A stretch of DNA of 5,306 bases from an uncultured Acetatifactor sp. (lineage in GTDB: Bacteria; Bacillota; Clostridia; Lachnospirales; Lachnospiraceae), in NCBI GenBank assembly GCA_948896875.1, contig CAQUWW010000182.1, positions 1 to 5,306 of the forward strand, given 5' to 3'. This document shows positions 1 to 5,306 of the stretch, in pieces. The notes below the pieces were generated by a model that did no database searches, was not told the origin of the DNA, and worked only from the letters and a program-made list of their open reading frames with translations. Both the position numbers and the translations under genes were made by a program. Every line of letters starts with the position of its first letter. The stretch's first letter is position 1.

Positions 1-363
1 CGGGGGGAGCTGTCTATGGCCACGGGAAGGCTGGCATATCCTTATATCAGGAGGATGGCGGGACAGGTGGAGACACACTGCCCCGGACTAAAGATTCATG
101 TGTACCCGATCGTCAATTATTTTTTTGGAGAGAGGATTACCGTGTCCGGACTTCTCACAGGGCAGGATTTGGTGGCGCAGCTGACGAGTCGGCCCCTGGG
201 CAGCCGCCTGCTTCTTCCCGAAAACGTCCTCCGGAGCGGGGAGGATGTGTTTTTGGACGATATGCGGGTGGGAGATGTGGAAAGGGCTTTACAAGTGCCG
301 GTTAATATTGTAAAATCAAGCGGAAATGATTTTGTGGAGGCGATTTTTCAGGCATTGGGCTGA
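1..363 (+). CDS. DUF512-family protein, C-terminal part (5' end outside window)
   Basis: The frame is open from base 1 to a TGA at 361-363, giving the last 120 residues of a longer protein. The ATG at 16 lies inside the open frame and is probably not the real start. The visible part matches the C-terminal DUF512 domain by its motifs: a GLLTGQDL segment (about residues 50-57), then LLLPENVLR and the acidic VFLDDM segment (about residues 71-86), and a closing segment ending in EAIFQALG. Known family members are about 430-480 residues, with a PDZ-like N-terminus and a radical-SAM-like middle; those parts are outside the window. The biochemical role of the family is not established. It is commonly found directly upstream of der in Clostridia, as here, and the 62-bp gap to der has no terminator, so co-transcription is likely. 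The family call is fairly firm; the function is unknown. Confidence 0.85.
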   Translation, partial: RGELSMATGRLAYPYIRRMAGQVETHCPGLKIHVYPIVNYFFGERITVSGLLTGQDLVAQLTSRPLGSRLLLPENVLRSGEDVFLDDMRVGDVERALQVPVNIVKSSGNDFVEAIFQALG

Positions 364-425
364 AAGAGAGATACCTGCTTTTCGCCAGGAACAGCCGGGG
401 AGCAAGGAAATAAAAGAGGTGAAGT

Positions 426-1763
426 ATGGCAAATAGAAAGAGGAAACCGATCGTAGCGGTGGTGGGGAGACCTAATGTGGGGAAGTCCACTCTGTTCAAT
501 GCGCTGGCAGGACAGAGAATCGCTATCGTTCAGGATACACCGGGAATTACCAGAGATAGAATTTATACGGATGTCTCATGGCTGAATCAGACATTCACAC
601 TGATTGATACGGGCGGAATCGAGCCGGACAGCAAGGATGTGATTCTGTCACAGATGCGGGCCCAGGCGCAAATTGCCATTGAGACAGCCGATGTGATCCT
701 TTTTCTGGTAGATGTAAAGCAGGGACTGGTGGACGCGGATACAAAGGTGGCGGATATGCTGCGGCGTTCCCACAAACCGGTGGTGCTGGTGGTCAACAAG
801 GTGGACAGTTTTGAAAAATATATGGCGGATGTCTATGAATTTTATAATCTGGGCATCGGTGAGCCACTTGCCATTTCGGCGGCAAATAAGCTGGGACTTG
901 GAGATATGCTGGAGGTGGTGGTTTCTCATTTTCCGGAGAGCACGCAAGAGGAAGAAGAGGATGAGCGGCCCAGGATTGCTATTGTGGGGAAGCCCAACGT
1001 AGGGAAGTCTTCTCTGATCAATAAGCTTCTGGGGGAAGAGCGGCTTATTGTGTCAGATATTGCAGGAACTACCAGGGACGCTGTGGATACGGAAATTCGT
1101 CATAACGGGAAAGAGTATGTGTTTATTGACACGGCAGGTCTCAGGCGGAAGAACAAAATTAAGGAAGAACTGGAAAAATATATGATTGTGCGCGCTGTGG
1201 GAGCTGTGGAGCGGGCAGATGTTGTGGTGTTGGTGATCGACGCCGCAGAGGGTGTAAGCGAGCAGGATGCCAAGATAGCAGGAATCGCTCATGAACGGGG
1301 CAAAGCGGTGATCATAGCTGTGAACAAATGGGATGCGGTGGAAAAGAATGACAAGACCATTTATGAGGTGACAGAGAAGGTTCGCAATGTATTGTCCTAT
1401 ATGCCCTATGCAGAGATGGTGTTTATCTCCGCACTGACGGGACAACGGCTGAACAAGCTGTTTGATATCATTGATATGGTCAGCGAAAATCATGCCATGA
1501 GAGTGGCTACCGGTGTCCTGAATGAAATCATGGCGGAGGCCGTGGCCATGCAGCAGCCGCCTTCCGACAAGGGAAAGAGACTGAGACTTTACTATATTAC
1601 ACAGGTGGCTGTCAAACCGCCCACTTTTGTCATTTTTGTGAACAATAAAGAACTGATGCATTTTTCCTATACACGCTATATTGAGAATCAAATCCGGGAG
1701 ACCTTCGGCTTCAGGGGCACACCTCTGAAATTTATCATCAGAGAACGAAAGGAAAAGGAGTAA
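426..1763 (+). CDS. der: Ribosome biogenesis GTPase Der (EngA), complete, 445 aa
   Basis: Essential GTPase with two tandem GTPase domains that acts in late 50S ribosomal subunit assembly in the cytoplasm. Domain 1 shows G1 GRPNVGKS (14-21), G3 DTGG (61-64), G4 NKVD (124-127) and G5 SAAN (151-154). An acidic linker (TQEEEEDE, 173-180) leads to domain 2 with G1 GKPNVGKS (188-195), TTRD (215-218), DTAG (235-238), NKWD (300-303) and SAL (335-337). The remaining residues, about 355-445, form the C-terminal KH-like RNA-binding domain and end in a basic stretch (RERKEKE). The length is normal for the family (about 435-490). The ATG at 426 has GAGG at 416-419, six bases upstream, and the protein starts just before the first GTPase strand, so the start is secure. 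plsY follows after a few bases, and the plsY ribosome binding site lies within the last der codons, which suggests one mRNA with coupled translation. All nucleotide-binding motifs are intact. Confidence 0.98.
   Translation: MANRKRKPIVAVVGRPNVGKSTLFNALAGQRIAIVQDTPGITRDRIYTDVSWLNQTFTLIDTGGIEPDSKDVILSQMRAQAQIAIETADVILFLVDVKQGLVDADTKVADMLRRSHKPVVLVVNKVDSFEKYMADVYEFYNLGIGEPLAISAANKLGLGDMLEVVVSHFPESTQEEEEDERPRIAIVGKPNVGKSSLINKLLGEERLIVSDIAGTTRDAVDTEIRHNGKEYVFIDTAGLRRKNKIKEELEKYMIVRAVGAVERADVVVLVIDAAEGVSEQDAKIAGIAHERGKAVIIAVNKWDAVEKNDKTIYEVTEKVRNVLSYMPYAEMVFISALTGQRLNKLFDIIDMVSENHAMRVATGVLNEIMAEAVAMQQPPSDKGKRLRLYYITQVAVKPPTFVIFVNNKELMHFSYTRYIENQIRETFGFRGTPLKFIIRERKEKE
1755..1760 (+). promoter_or_regulatory. 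Ribosome binding site AAGGAG deciding the plsY start
   Basis: AAGGAG sits in the last codons of der, just before its TAA stop. It is 10 bases from the ATG at 1771 but only 4 bases from the GTG at 1765. The spacing and the better start codon favour ATG 1771. The GTG would add only two residues (Met-Val). Confidence 0.6.
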
Positions 1764-1770
1764 TGTGGTT

Positions 1771-2442
1771 ATGGAAAGGATTATCTGTTTGGCTATCGGT
1801 TATTTGTTTGGATTGTTTCAAAGTGCCTATTTTTACGGAAAAGCCCATGGAATAGACATTAGACAGCATGGAAGTGGAAATGCGGGAACTACGAACACAC
1901 TGCGTGTATTGGGGACAAAGGCGGGACTGATCGTATTTGCCGGTGATTGTCTGAAGTGTATGGCAGCGATCGGGATTACCCGGCTGATTTTCGGAGAGAG
2001 GCATCCGGATATGATTTATCTTCTCTGTCTGTACACCGGAGCGGGGGCAATTTTGGGACACAATTATCCCTTTTATATGGGATTTAAGGGAGGAAAGGGA
2101 ATTGCCGCCACGGCAGGAATGATTCTGGCCTTTCATCCTTATTTTATTGTTATGGGCGTGGTGGTTTTCTTTGGGATTTTTCTCACTACCCATCTGGTTT
2201 CGCTGGGATCTCTGCTGGTCTATCTGTGCTTTGTGATCGAGATGGTGATTTGCGGCCAGAGCGGCGTGTTTGGAGGAATGACACAGGGGCAGCTGTATGA
2301 GCTTTATGCTCTGGCATTTTTTCTGGCGGTAATGGCATATTGGAAACACAGGGAAAATATCCTGCGCCTGCTACACGGAAATGAGCGTAGGACTTATCTC
2401 TTTAAAAAGAATAAGGTGGATGTGGAAGAAAAACGGTTTTGA
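1771..2442 (+). CDS. plsY: Acyl-phosphate:glycerol-3-phosphate acyltransferase PlsY, 223 aa
   Basis: Integral membrane enzyme that transfers the acyl group from acyl-phosphate (made by PlsX) to position 1 of sn-glycerol-3-phosphate, giving lysophosphatidic acid. The three PlsY motifs are present: motif 1 GSGNAGTTN (34-42, the glycine/asparagine loop, a variant of the common GSGNxGxTN), motif 2 GHNYPFYMGFKGGKG (96-110, the G3P/phosphate loop), and motif 3 KHRENILRLLHGNE (192-205). Hydrophobic segments near residues 3-22, 47-73, 80-97, 115-155 and 175-190 fit a multi-pass protein. A charged tail of about 18 residues after motif 3 ends in EEKRF. The length is near the usual 190-220. I chose ATG 1771 over GTG 1765 on ribosome binding site spacing; the difference is two residues. 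It lies between der and gpsA, and the gpsA product supplies its acceptor substrate. Confidence 0.96.
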   Translation: MERIICLAIGYLFGLFQSAYFYGKAHGIDIRQHGSGNAGTTNTLRVLGTKAGLIVFAGDCLKCMAAIGITRLIFGERHPDMIYLLCLYTGAGAILGHNYPFYMGFKGGKGIAATAGMILAFHPYFIVMGVVVFFGIFLTTHLVSLGSLLVYLCFVIEMVICGQSGVFGGMTQGQLYELYALAFFLAVMAYWKHRENILRLLHGNERRTYLFKKNKVDVEEKRF

Positions 2443-2542
2443 CTTCGCGGCGCCGGAATGGCATAGGGACTTTTAGCGTAAATAAGAGCACGCCGGAGGC
2501 GTAGAAAAAAGACGGCAGGAATAGCTGTGGAAGAGAGGAAAT

Positions 2543-3559
2543 ATGGCGAAGATAAGTATAATCGGCGGTGGAAGCTGGGGGATTGCCCTTGCGGTACTTT
2601 TACAGAAGAACGGACATGAAGTTACCATCTGGTCGGCTCTGGAGCAGGAAATTGCAATGCTGAAGGAGCACCATGAACACAGGATGCTTCCGGGTGTCAA
2701 ATTACCGGAGGAGATCAGGTTTACCATGGATGACAGGGAAGCTGTAGAGGATAAGGACTTGCTGGTTATGGCAGTGGCAAGTTCTTATACAAGGCAGACT
2801 TCTCATCGGTTGAGCCGTCTTGTGGCACCGGAACAGAAGATACTAAATGTGGCAAAGGGAATAGAAGAACATACGGTGATGACGCTTTCCGAGATTATCC
2901 GCCAGGAGATTCCACAGGCGGATGTGGCCGTTATGTCCGGTCCCTCTCATGCGGAGGAAGTTGGAAGAGGGATTCCCACAACGATTGTGGTAGGAGCCGG
3001 CACAAAAGATACCGCGGAGTATATTCGAAATCTGTTTATGAATGAAGTGTTTCGGGTATATATCAGTCCGGATGTCCTGGGAATAGAGCTTGGAGGAGCA
3101 CTGAAGAATGTGGTGGCTCTTGCGGCAGGAATTGCCGACGGCCTGGGCTATGGAGACAATACGAAGGCTGCATTGATTACCAGGGGGATTACGGAGATTG
3201 CGAGACTGGGTACTGCAATGGGCGGGAAGTTCGAAACTTTCTGCGGCCTCACGGGAATAGGAGATTTGATTGTGACCTGTGCCAGCATGCATTCCAGAAA
3301 TCGTCGGGCAGGTATTCTGATCGGTCAGGGAAAAAGCTGTGAAGAGGCCATGACAGAAGTGAAAATGGTGGTGGAGGGCGTTTATTCCGCGAAGGCGGCT
3401 ATGGAGCTTGCCGGAAAATATAAGGTACAGATGCCGATTATCGAACAGGTAAATGCGGTGTTGTTTGAGGGCAGGAGCGCCGCTCAGGCTGTGCGGGAAT
3501 TGATGCTGCGGGACAAGAAGCTGGAGGTATCAGATCTGCCCTGGCCAGGGGAGTCATGA
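2543..3559 (+). CDS. gpsA: Glycerol-3-phosphate dehydrogenase [NAD(P)+], GpsA, 338 aa
   Basis: Cytosolic enzyme that reduces dihydroxyacetone phosphate to sn-glycerol-3-phosphate, the backbone precursor for phospholipids and the acceptor used by PlsY. The N-terminal Rossmann fold carries GGGSWG (8-13). Further family landmarks are NVAKGIE (102-108), the SGPSHAEEV block (132-140), ELGGALKNV (182-190, with the conserved Lys188 of the active site), GDNTKAALITRG (204-215), the GIGDLIVTC loop (238-246), RNRRAG (252-257, substrate phosphate region) and VVEGV (276-280). The length is typical (330-345). The ATG at 2543 follows AGAGGA (2534-2539) at good spacing, and the protein opens directly into the first beta strand. 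A 100-bp gap separates it from plsY, longer than the other gaps in the cluster; I see no convincing promoter or terminator there. The TGA stop lies within TCATGA, the left junction of the structured element described below. Confidence 0.97.
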   Translation: MAKISIIGGGSWGIALAVLLQKNGHEVTIWSALEQEIAMLKEHHEHRMLPGVKLPEEIRFTMDDREAVEDKDLLVMAVASSYTRQTSHRLSRLVAPEQKILNVAKGIEEHTVMTLSEIIRQEIPQADVAVMSGPSHAEEVGRGIPTTIVVGAGTKDTAEYIRNLFMNEVFRVYISPDVLGIELGGALKNVVALAAGIADGLGYGDNTKAALITRGITEIARLGTAMGGKFETFCGLTGIGDLIVTCASMHSRNRRAGILIGQGKSCEEAMTEVKMVVEGVYSAKAAMELAGKYKVQMPIIEQVNAVLFEGRSAAQAVRELMLRDKKLEVSDLPWPGES

Positions 3560-3563
3560 AAAA
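3557..3563 (+). repeat. Direct repeat TGAAAAA, left copy
   Basis: Perfect 7-bp match to 3700-3706, offset by 143 bp. It overlaps the TGA stop codon of gpsA and is preceded by TCA, giving the junction ATGA. Confidence 0.6.
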
Positions 3564-3572
3564 TGCCTTCGA

Positions 3573-3604
3573 CACCGTTCTGATGCCATGCCCATCTGAC
3601 GGTG
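3573..3604. repeat. Stem-loop A of the structured element
   Basis: CACCGT (3573-3578) pairs with ACGGTG (3599-3604). After a small internal loop, GATG (3582-3585) pairs with CATC (3593-3596) around a 7-base loop, CCATGCC. It begins 13 bases inside the left boundary of the proposed element. Confidence 0.6.
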
Positions 3605-3623
3605 GACGTTCCTGTGTGCAGCT

Positions 3624-3666
3624 CCGCATATGGAAGTTCGCCGCTGAGGCAACTGTGACTATGCGG
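3624..3666. repeat. Stem-loop B of the structured element (long, two-part)
   Basis: CCGCATA (3624-3630) pairs perfectly with TATGCGG (3660-3666). Inside it, AGTT-C-GCC (3635-3642) pairs with GGCAACT (3648-3654) with a single bulged C, closing a GCTGA pentaloop. Two nested helices with an asymmetric internal loop look more like a folded RNA than a chance palindrome. Confidence 0.65.
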
Positions 3667-3668
3667 CC

Positions 3669-3690
3669 AGCAGGGAGAAGGCTCCCTGCT
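3669..3690. repeat. Stem-loop C: perfect 9-bp hairpin
   Basis: AGCAGGGAG (3669-3677) pairs with CTCCCTGCT (3682-3690) around a 4-base loop, AAGG. It is GC-rich and perfect, but no T-tract follows on either strand, so it is not a terminator by itself. It ends about 12 bases before the right boundary of the proposed element. Confidence 0.75.
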
Positions 3691-3699
3691 CGATTCATG

Positions 3700-3706
3700 T
3701 GAAAAA
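3700..3706 (+). repeat. Direct repeat TGAAAAA, right copy
   Basis: Perfect match to 3557-3563. It is preceded by G, giving the junction GTGA, and its A-run is also the U-tract of the terminator when read on the minus strand. Confidence 0.6.
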
Positions 3707-3732
3707 GCGTCACGACAGGGTGGCGCCTTTTT
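3702..3732. terminator. Bidirectional intrinsic terminator between gpsA and the acyltransferase gene
   Basis: GCGTCAC (3707-3713) pairs with GTGGCGC (3720-3726) around a 6-base loop, GACAGG. On the plus strand it is followed by C and TTTTT (3728-3732), serving gpsA. On the minus strand AAAAA (3702-3706) gives a U-tract directly after the stem, serving the acyltransferase gene. One pair is G-U on the plus-strand RNA but A-C on the minus-strand RNA, so the hairpin is somewhat better for gpsA. The acyltransferase stop codon (3710-3712) and its last codons lie inside the hairpin. A longer alternative stem, GAAAAAGCG (3701-3709) with CGCTTTTTC (3735-3743), could enclose it. Confidence 0.8.
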
Positions 3733-4828
3733 CGCGCTTTTTCCCAACAAAGAGACACAGAAACGGGATTTTCCCGGCAACGATTGTCAGAAGCAGGGAC
3801 AGAGGCAGGATGATTCCGGTTTCAAGCAGGTTCAGCAGATAAGAAGGCGTGTCGATATAAGGAATTTGGCGTACAATAAGCAAAAGAATGTATCCGGACA
3901 GAATATAGATGCCCAGGCTGTTCTTCCCCAGGGTAATCAGAATCCTGAAATTGCATTTACCCTTTCCTTTTTCCAGGAGATACTGCCACAACAGAATGAA
4001 AAATAAGATGCCTGCAAAGCCAATCAGCGTTCTGTAAAGGTCGATGGTCAGCTGCATGAGAACATTTTTGCCCACAAGCTTGTAGCCGGACAGATAAATC
4101 AGGGAATTCTCATCAAAAAAGACAAAGAGAATCCCAAAGGCCAGGCCTGTGGCCAGAACCTTCCAAAGCCCTGGTTCTCTAAAAAAGGAGCAGTCATGTG
4201 TCTCCATATACCCGTGGATATAAAAAGCAGACATAAAGAAGGGCAGCATAAATTTATAGGCGCCCAGACCCACGCCGTCCGGAAGAAAGAACATGACCAG
4301 GTAGCCGCATACATATAGAATAACGGAATCATGAAAAAAATAATGCATGAGATAAACGACCAGGAAACACCAGAAAACAGCCCAGAGAAACCATAAATTA
4401 TAAAAGGCATCATGAAAATAGGAGAGCAGAAATGTCACCGGATGAAATATCTGCTCACCGGAACCCGCTATCAGAGAGCGAATGGTATCGGCTCCTGTCC
4501 ATAAGAAAATGGGCATAAGCAATCGAAAGGCACGTCTTTTCAGCAACTCTTTCTTTTCAGTACCTGTAACGGCCCGCTTCATACTTCCCCAACAGAGATA
4601 TCCGCTCACCGCCATAAACAGCGGCATATGAAAGCTGTAAATAAACTGATATAGTTTATCATAAAAATAAAGGGACCGGACGCTGAAAAGCTCACCGCTG
4701 CCTTCCTGGATACAATGTCCCAGAACCACGAGTATAATGGCAAAGCCTTTCAGGATATCCGGTAATTTTTCTCTCTTATATTGCTCTTTGTTTGAAATCT
4801 GCATTGTTTTATTATCTGTAAATAGCAT
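3710..4828 (-). CDS. Acyltransferase-3 family multi-pass membrane protein, 372 aa
   Basis: Predicted inner-membrane O-acyltransferase of the Acyl_transf_3 family (the group that includes fucose 4-O-acetylase-like and OafA-like proteins), which usually acetylates cell-surface sugars or polymers. The N-terminus is typical: KLPDILKGFAIILVVLGH (21-38) with the conserved His38, then SFHMPLFMAVSGYL (65-78), a basic RRAFRLLMP stretch (98-106), the NLWFLWAVFW segment (144-153) and GKNSLGIYIL (301-310). About ten hydrophobic segments run through residues 27-360, and a basic tail, GKKREKG, follows. The length is normal (330-380). The ATG at 4828 overlaps the end of metF by 17 bp with only a weak GAGA-like ribosome site. 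Met9 (4804) starts after the metF stop, also without a clear site, and is a real alternative (364 aa). Translation is probably coupled to metF. The gene looks more AT-rich than the der-gpsA cluster. The substrate cannot be told from sequence or context. Confidence 0.88.
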   Translation of the reverse strand: MLFTDNKTMQISNKEQYKREKLPDILKGFAIILVVLGHCIQEGSGELFSVRSLYFYDKLYQFIYSFHMPLFMAVSGYLCWGSMKRAVTGTEKKELLKRRAFRLLMPIFLWTGADTIRSLIAGSGEQIFHPVTFLLSYFHDAFYNLWFLWAVFWCFLVVYLMHYFFHDSVILYVCGYLVMFFLPDGVGLGAYKFMLPFFMSAFYIHGYMETHDCSFFREPGLWKVLATGLAFGILFVFFDENSLIYLSGYKLVGKNVLMQLTIDLYRTLIGFAGILFFILLWQYLLEKGKGKCNFRILITLGKNSLGIYILSGYILLLIVRQIPYIDTPSYLLNLLETGIILPLSLLLTIVAGKIPFLCLFVGKKREKGATLS

Positions 4829-5306
4829 TCACAATTTCTCTGGCCATTTTAGGTTTGTTCATGGTATAAATATGGATATTATCTACTCCGTTTTCCTGAA
4901 GATCCCGAATCTGCCGGATAGCATAATCAATTCCGGCCTTTCGCATTTCCTCTTTTTTGTCGCCGTAAACAGCAAATAAATCAGATAAAGATTTTGGAAC
5001 ACTGGAACCGGACAGACTGACGGTGGTACCGATTTGGCTGGCAGTCGTAATGGGCATGATTCCGGCACAGATGGGAACGGTGATTCCTTTTTTCTCAGCC
5101 TTCTCCAGAAAAGAATAATAATAATCATTGTCAAAGAAAAGCTGGCTGATAAAGAACTCGGCACCGGCTTCCTGCTTTTTGAGAAGATTGTTCAGATCGG
5201 ATTCCATACTGAAGCTTTCATAATGCTTTTCCGGATAACAGGCGCCAATCAGGTGCAGAGAAGTATTTTCGTGTAAAAACTCCATCATATCGTTTGCATG
5301 AGCGAA
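4812..5306 (-). CDS. metF: Methylenetetrahydrofolate reductase MetF, C-terminal part (5' end outside window)
   Basis: The minus-strand frame is open from the right edge (first codons read FAHAND) to a TAA at 4812-4814, giving the last 164 residues. The ATG at 5288 is internal, since family-like sequence continues upstream of it. The enzyme reduces 5,10-methylene-THF to 5-methyl-THF with a bound flavin, feeding methionine synthesis or, in acetogens, the Wood-Ljungdahl methyl branch. Visible landmarks, numbered from the edge, are IGACYPEKH (20-28), LLKKQEAGAEFFISQLFFD (41-59, with the Gln55 that aligns with the folate-binding Gln of the TQFFF motif), VPICAGIMPI (77-86) and IHIYTMNKP (144-152). 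These are the second half of the TIM barrel in the right order. The end at VNAIYR fits short clostridial MetF proteins of about 280-300 residues. The acyltransferase gene begins within its last codons. The name metF is firm at family level. Confidence 0.94.
   Translation of the reverse strand, partial: FAHANDMMEFLHENTSLHLIGACYPEKHYESFSMESDLNNLLKKQEAGAEFFISQLFFDNDYYYSFLEKAEKKGITVPICAGIMPITTASQIGTTVSLSGSSVPKSLSDLFAVYGDKKEEMRKAGIDYAIRQIRDLQENGVDNIHIYTMNKPKMAREIVNAIYR

Larger units (their letters stand above)
3560..3702. mobile_element. Candidate ~143-bp structured insertion between gpsA and its terminator
   Basis: Non-coding stretch that folds into three successive stem-loops (3573-3604, 3624-3666, 3669-3690) and is bracketed by the 7-bp direct repeat TGAAAAA (3557-3563 and 3700-3706). 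Deleting one repeat unit joins the gpsA stop codon directly to the terminator, a natural-looking pre-insertion site. The tetramers at the two ends are ATGA and GTGA, with no clear terminal inverted repeats. That is the pattern expected of IS200/IS605-type (Y1/HUH transposase) elements, which insert beside a short fixed sequence and keep subterminal hairpins. HEARO (IscB omega-RNA) elements are similar in size and, as I recall, are reported at ATGA/GTGA sites. There is no transposase gene, so it would have to be moved in trans. A 7-bp target duplication by another mechanism, or a native structured 3' UTR, are the alternatives. Exact ends cannot be fixed because the repeats are identical. Confidence 0.45.

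Noticed and set aside
371..390. Weak inverted repeat CCTG...CAGG between the DUF512 gene and der
   Set aside because: Four base pairs with an 8-base loop and no T-tract. It gives no support for a terminator or regulatory site.
1053..1691. 212-codon minus-strand ORF inside der
   Set aside because: It is the antisense shadow of a clearly functional der gene. It is rich in His and Cys with no recognizable domain.
2439..2467. Possible sigma-70 promoter for gpsA (TTGACT over the plsY stop, CATAGG 17 bases later)
   Set aside because: The -35 is good, but the -10 matches only three of six consensus bases and lacks the final T. Without expression data it is not supportable.
2490..2502. Small hairpin ACGCC-GGA-GGCGT in the plsY-gpsA gap
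   Set aside because: It has only five pairs with a 3-base loop, and A-rich rather than T-rich sequence follows on the plus strand. It is not a terminator, and I see no riboswitch-like context.
3624..3690. Resemblance of GGCAACTGTGA followed by TATGCGG to the conserved core of cobalamin riboswitches
   Set aside because: The other conserved boxes are missing or in the wrong order, and the helices seen here do not match that fold. The element also lies downstream of gpsA rather than ahead of a B12-related gene.
3438..3780. Overlapping minus-strand ORFs of 106 and 98 codons running through the gpsA 3' end and the structured element
   Set aside because: They lie antisense to gpsA, cross the hairpins and terminator, show no domain-like pattern and have Pro/Ser/Arg-rich composition typical of shadow frames.

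Overview
The window looks like chromosomal DNA from a spore-former-type Clostridia, most likely a Lachnospiraceae member. This rests on the gene order DUF512 protein - der - plsY - gpsA, the GAGG/AAGGAG-type ribosome binding sites, the moderate base composition and the protein styles. No marker fixes the genus or species.

Plus strand, positions 1-3559: a co-directional housekeeping cluster. It holds the 3' end of a DUF512-family gene, der (double-GTPase ribosome assembly factor), plsY (acyl-phosphate:glycerol-3-phosphate acyltransferase) and gpsA (NAD(P)+-dependent glycerol-3-phosphate dehydrogenase). GpsA makes sn-glycerol-3-phosphate and PlsY acylates it, so the two adjacent genes supply the first steps of phospholipid synthesis. 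Der links the cluster to 50S ribosome maturation. I see no terminator inside the cluster. The gaps are 62 bp before der, 7 bp before plsY and 100 bp before gpsA.

Minus strand, positions 5306-3710: the C-terminal part of metF (methylenetetrahydrofolate reductase), entering from the right edge, followed by an overlapping gene for a multi-pass acyltransferase-3 family membrane protein. The two groups converge. A hairpin with U-tracts on both sides (3702-3732) can end transcription from both directions, and it contains the acyltransferase stop codon.

The most unusual part lies between gpsA and this terminator. About 143 bp (roughly 3560-3702) fold into three consecutive stem-loops and are bracketed by a perfect 7-bp direct repeat, TGAAAAA. 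Removing one repeat unit rejoins the gpsA stop codon directly to the terminator. The junction tetramers are ATGA and GTGA, with no clear terminal inverted repeats. This looks like a small non-autonomous insertion, possibly moved by an IS200/IS605-type (Y1/HUH) transposase, and possibly a solo HEARO/omega-RNA-like structured RNA. The structure and repeats can be seen directly; the mobility and RNA-family assignment are inference.
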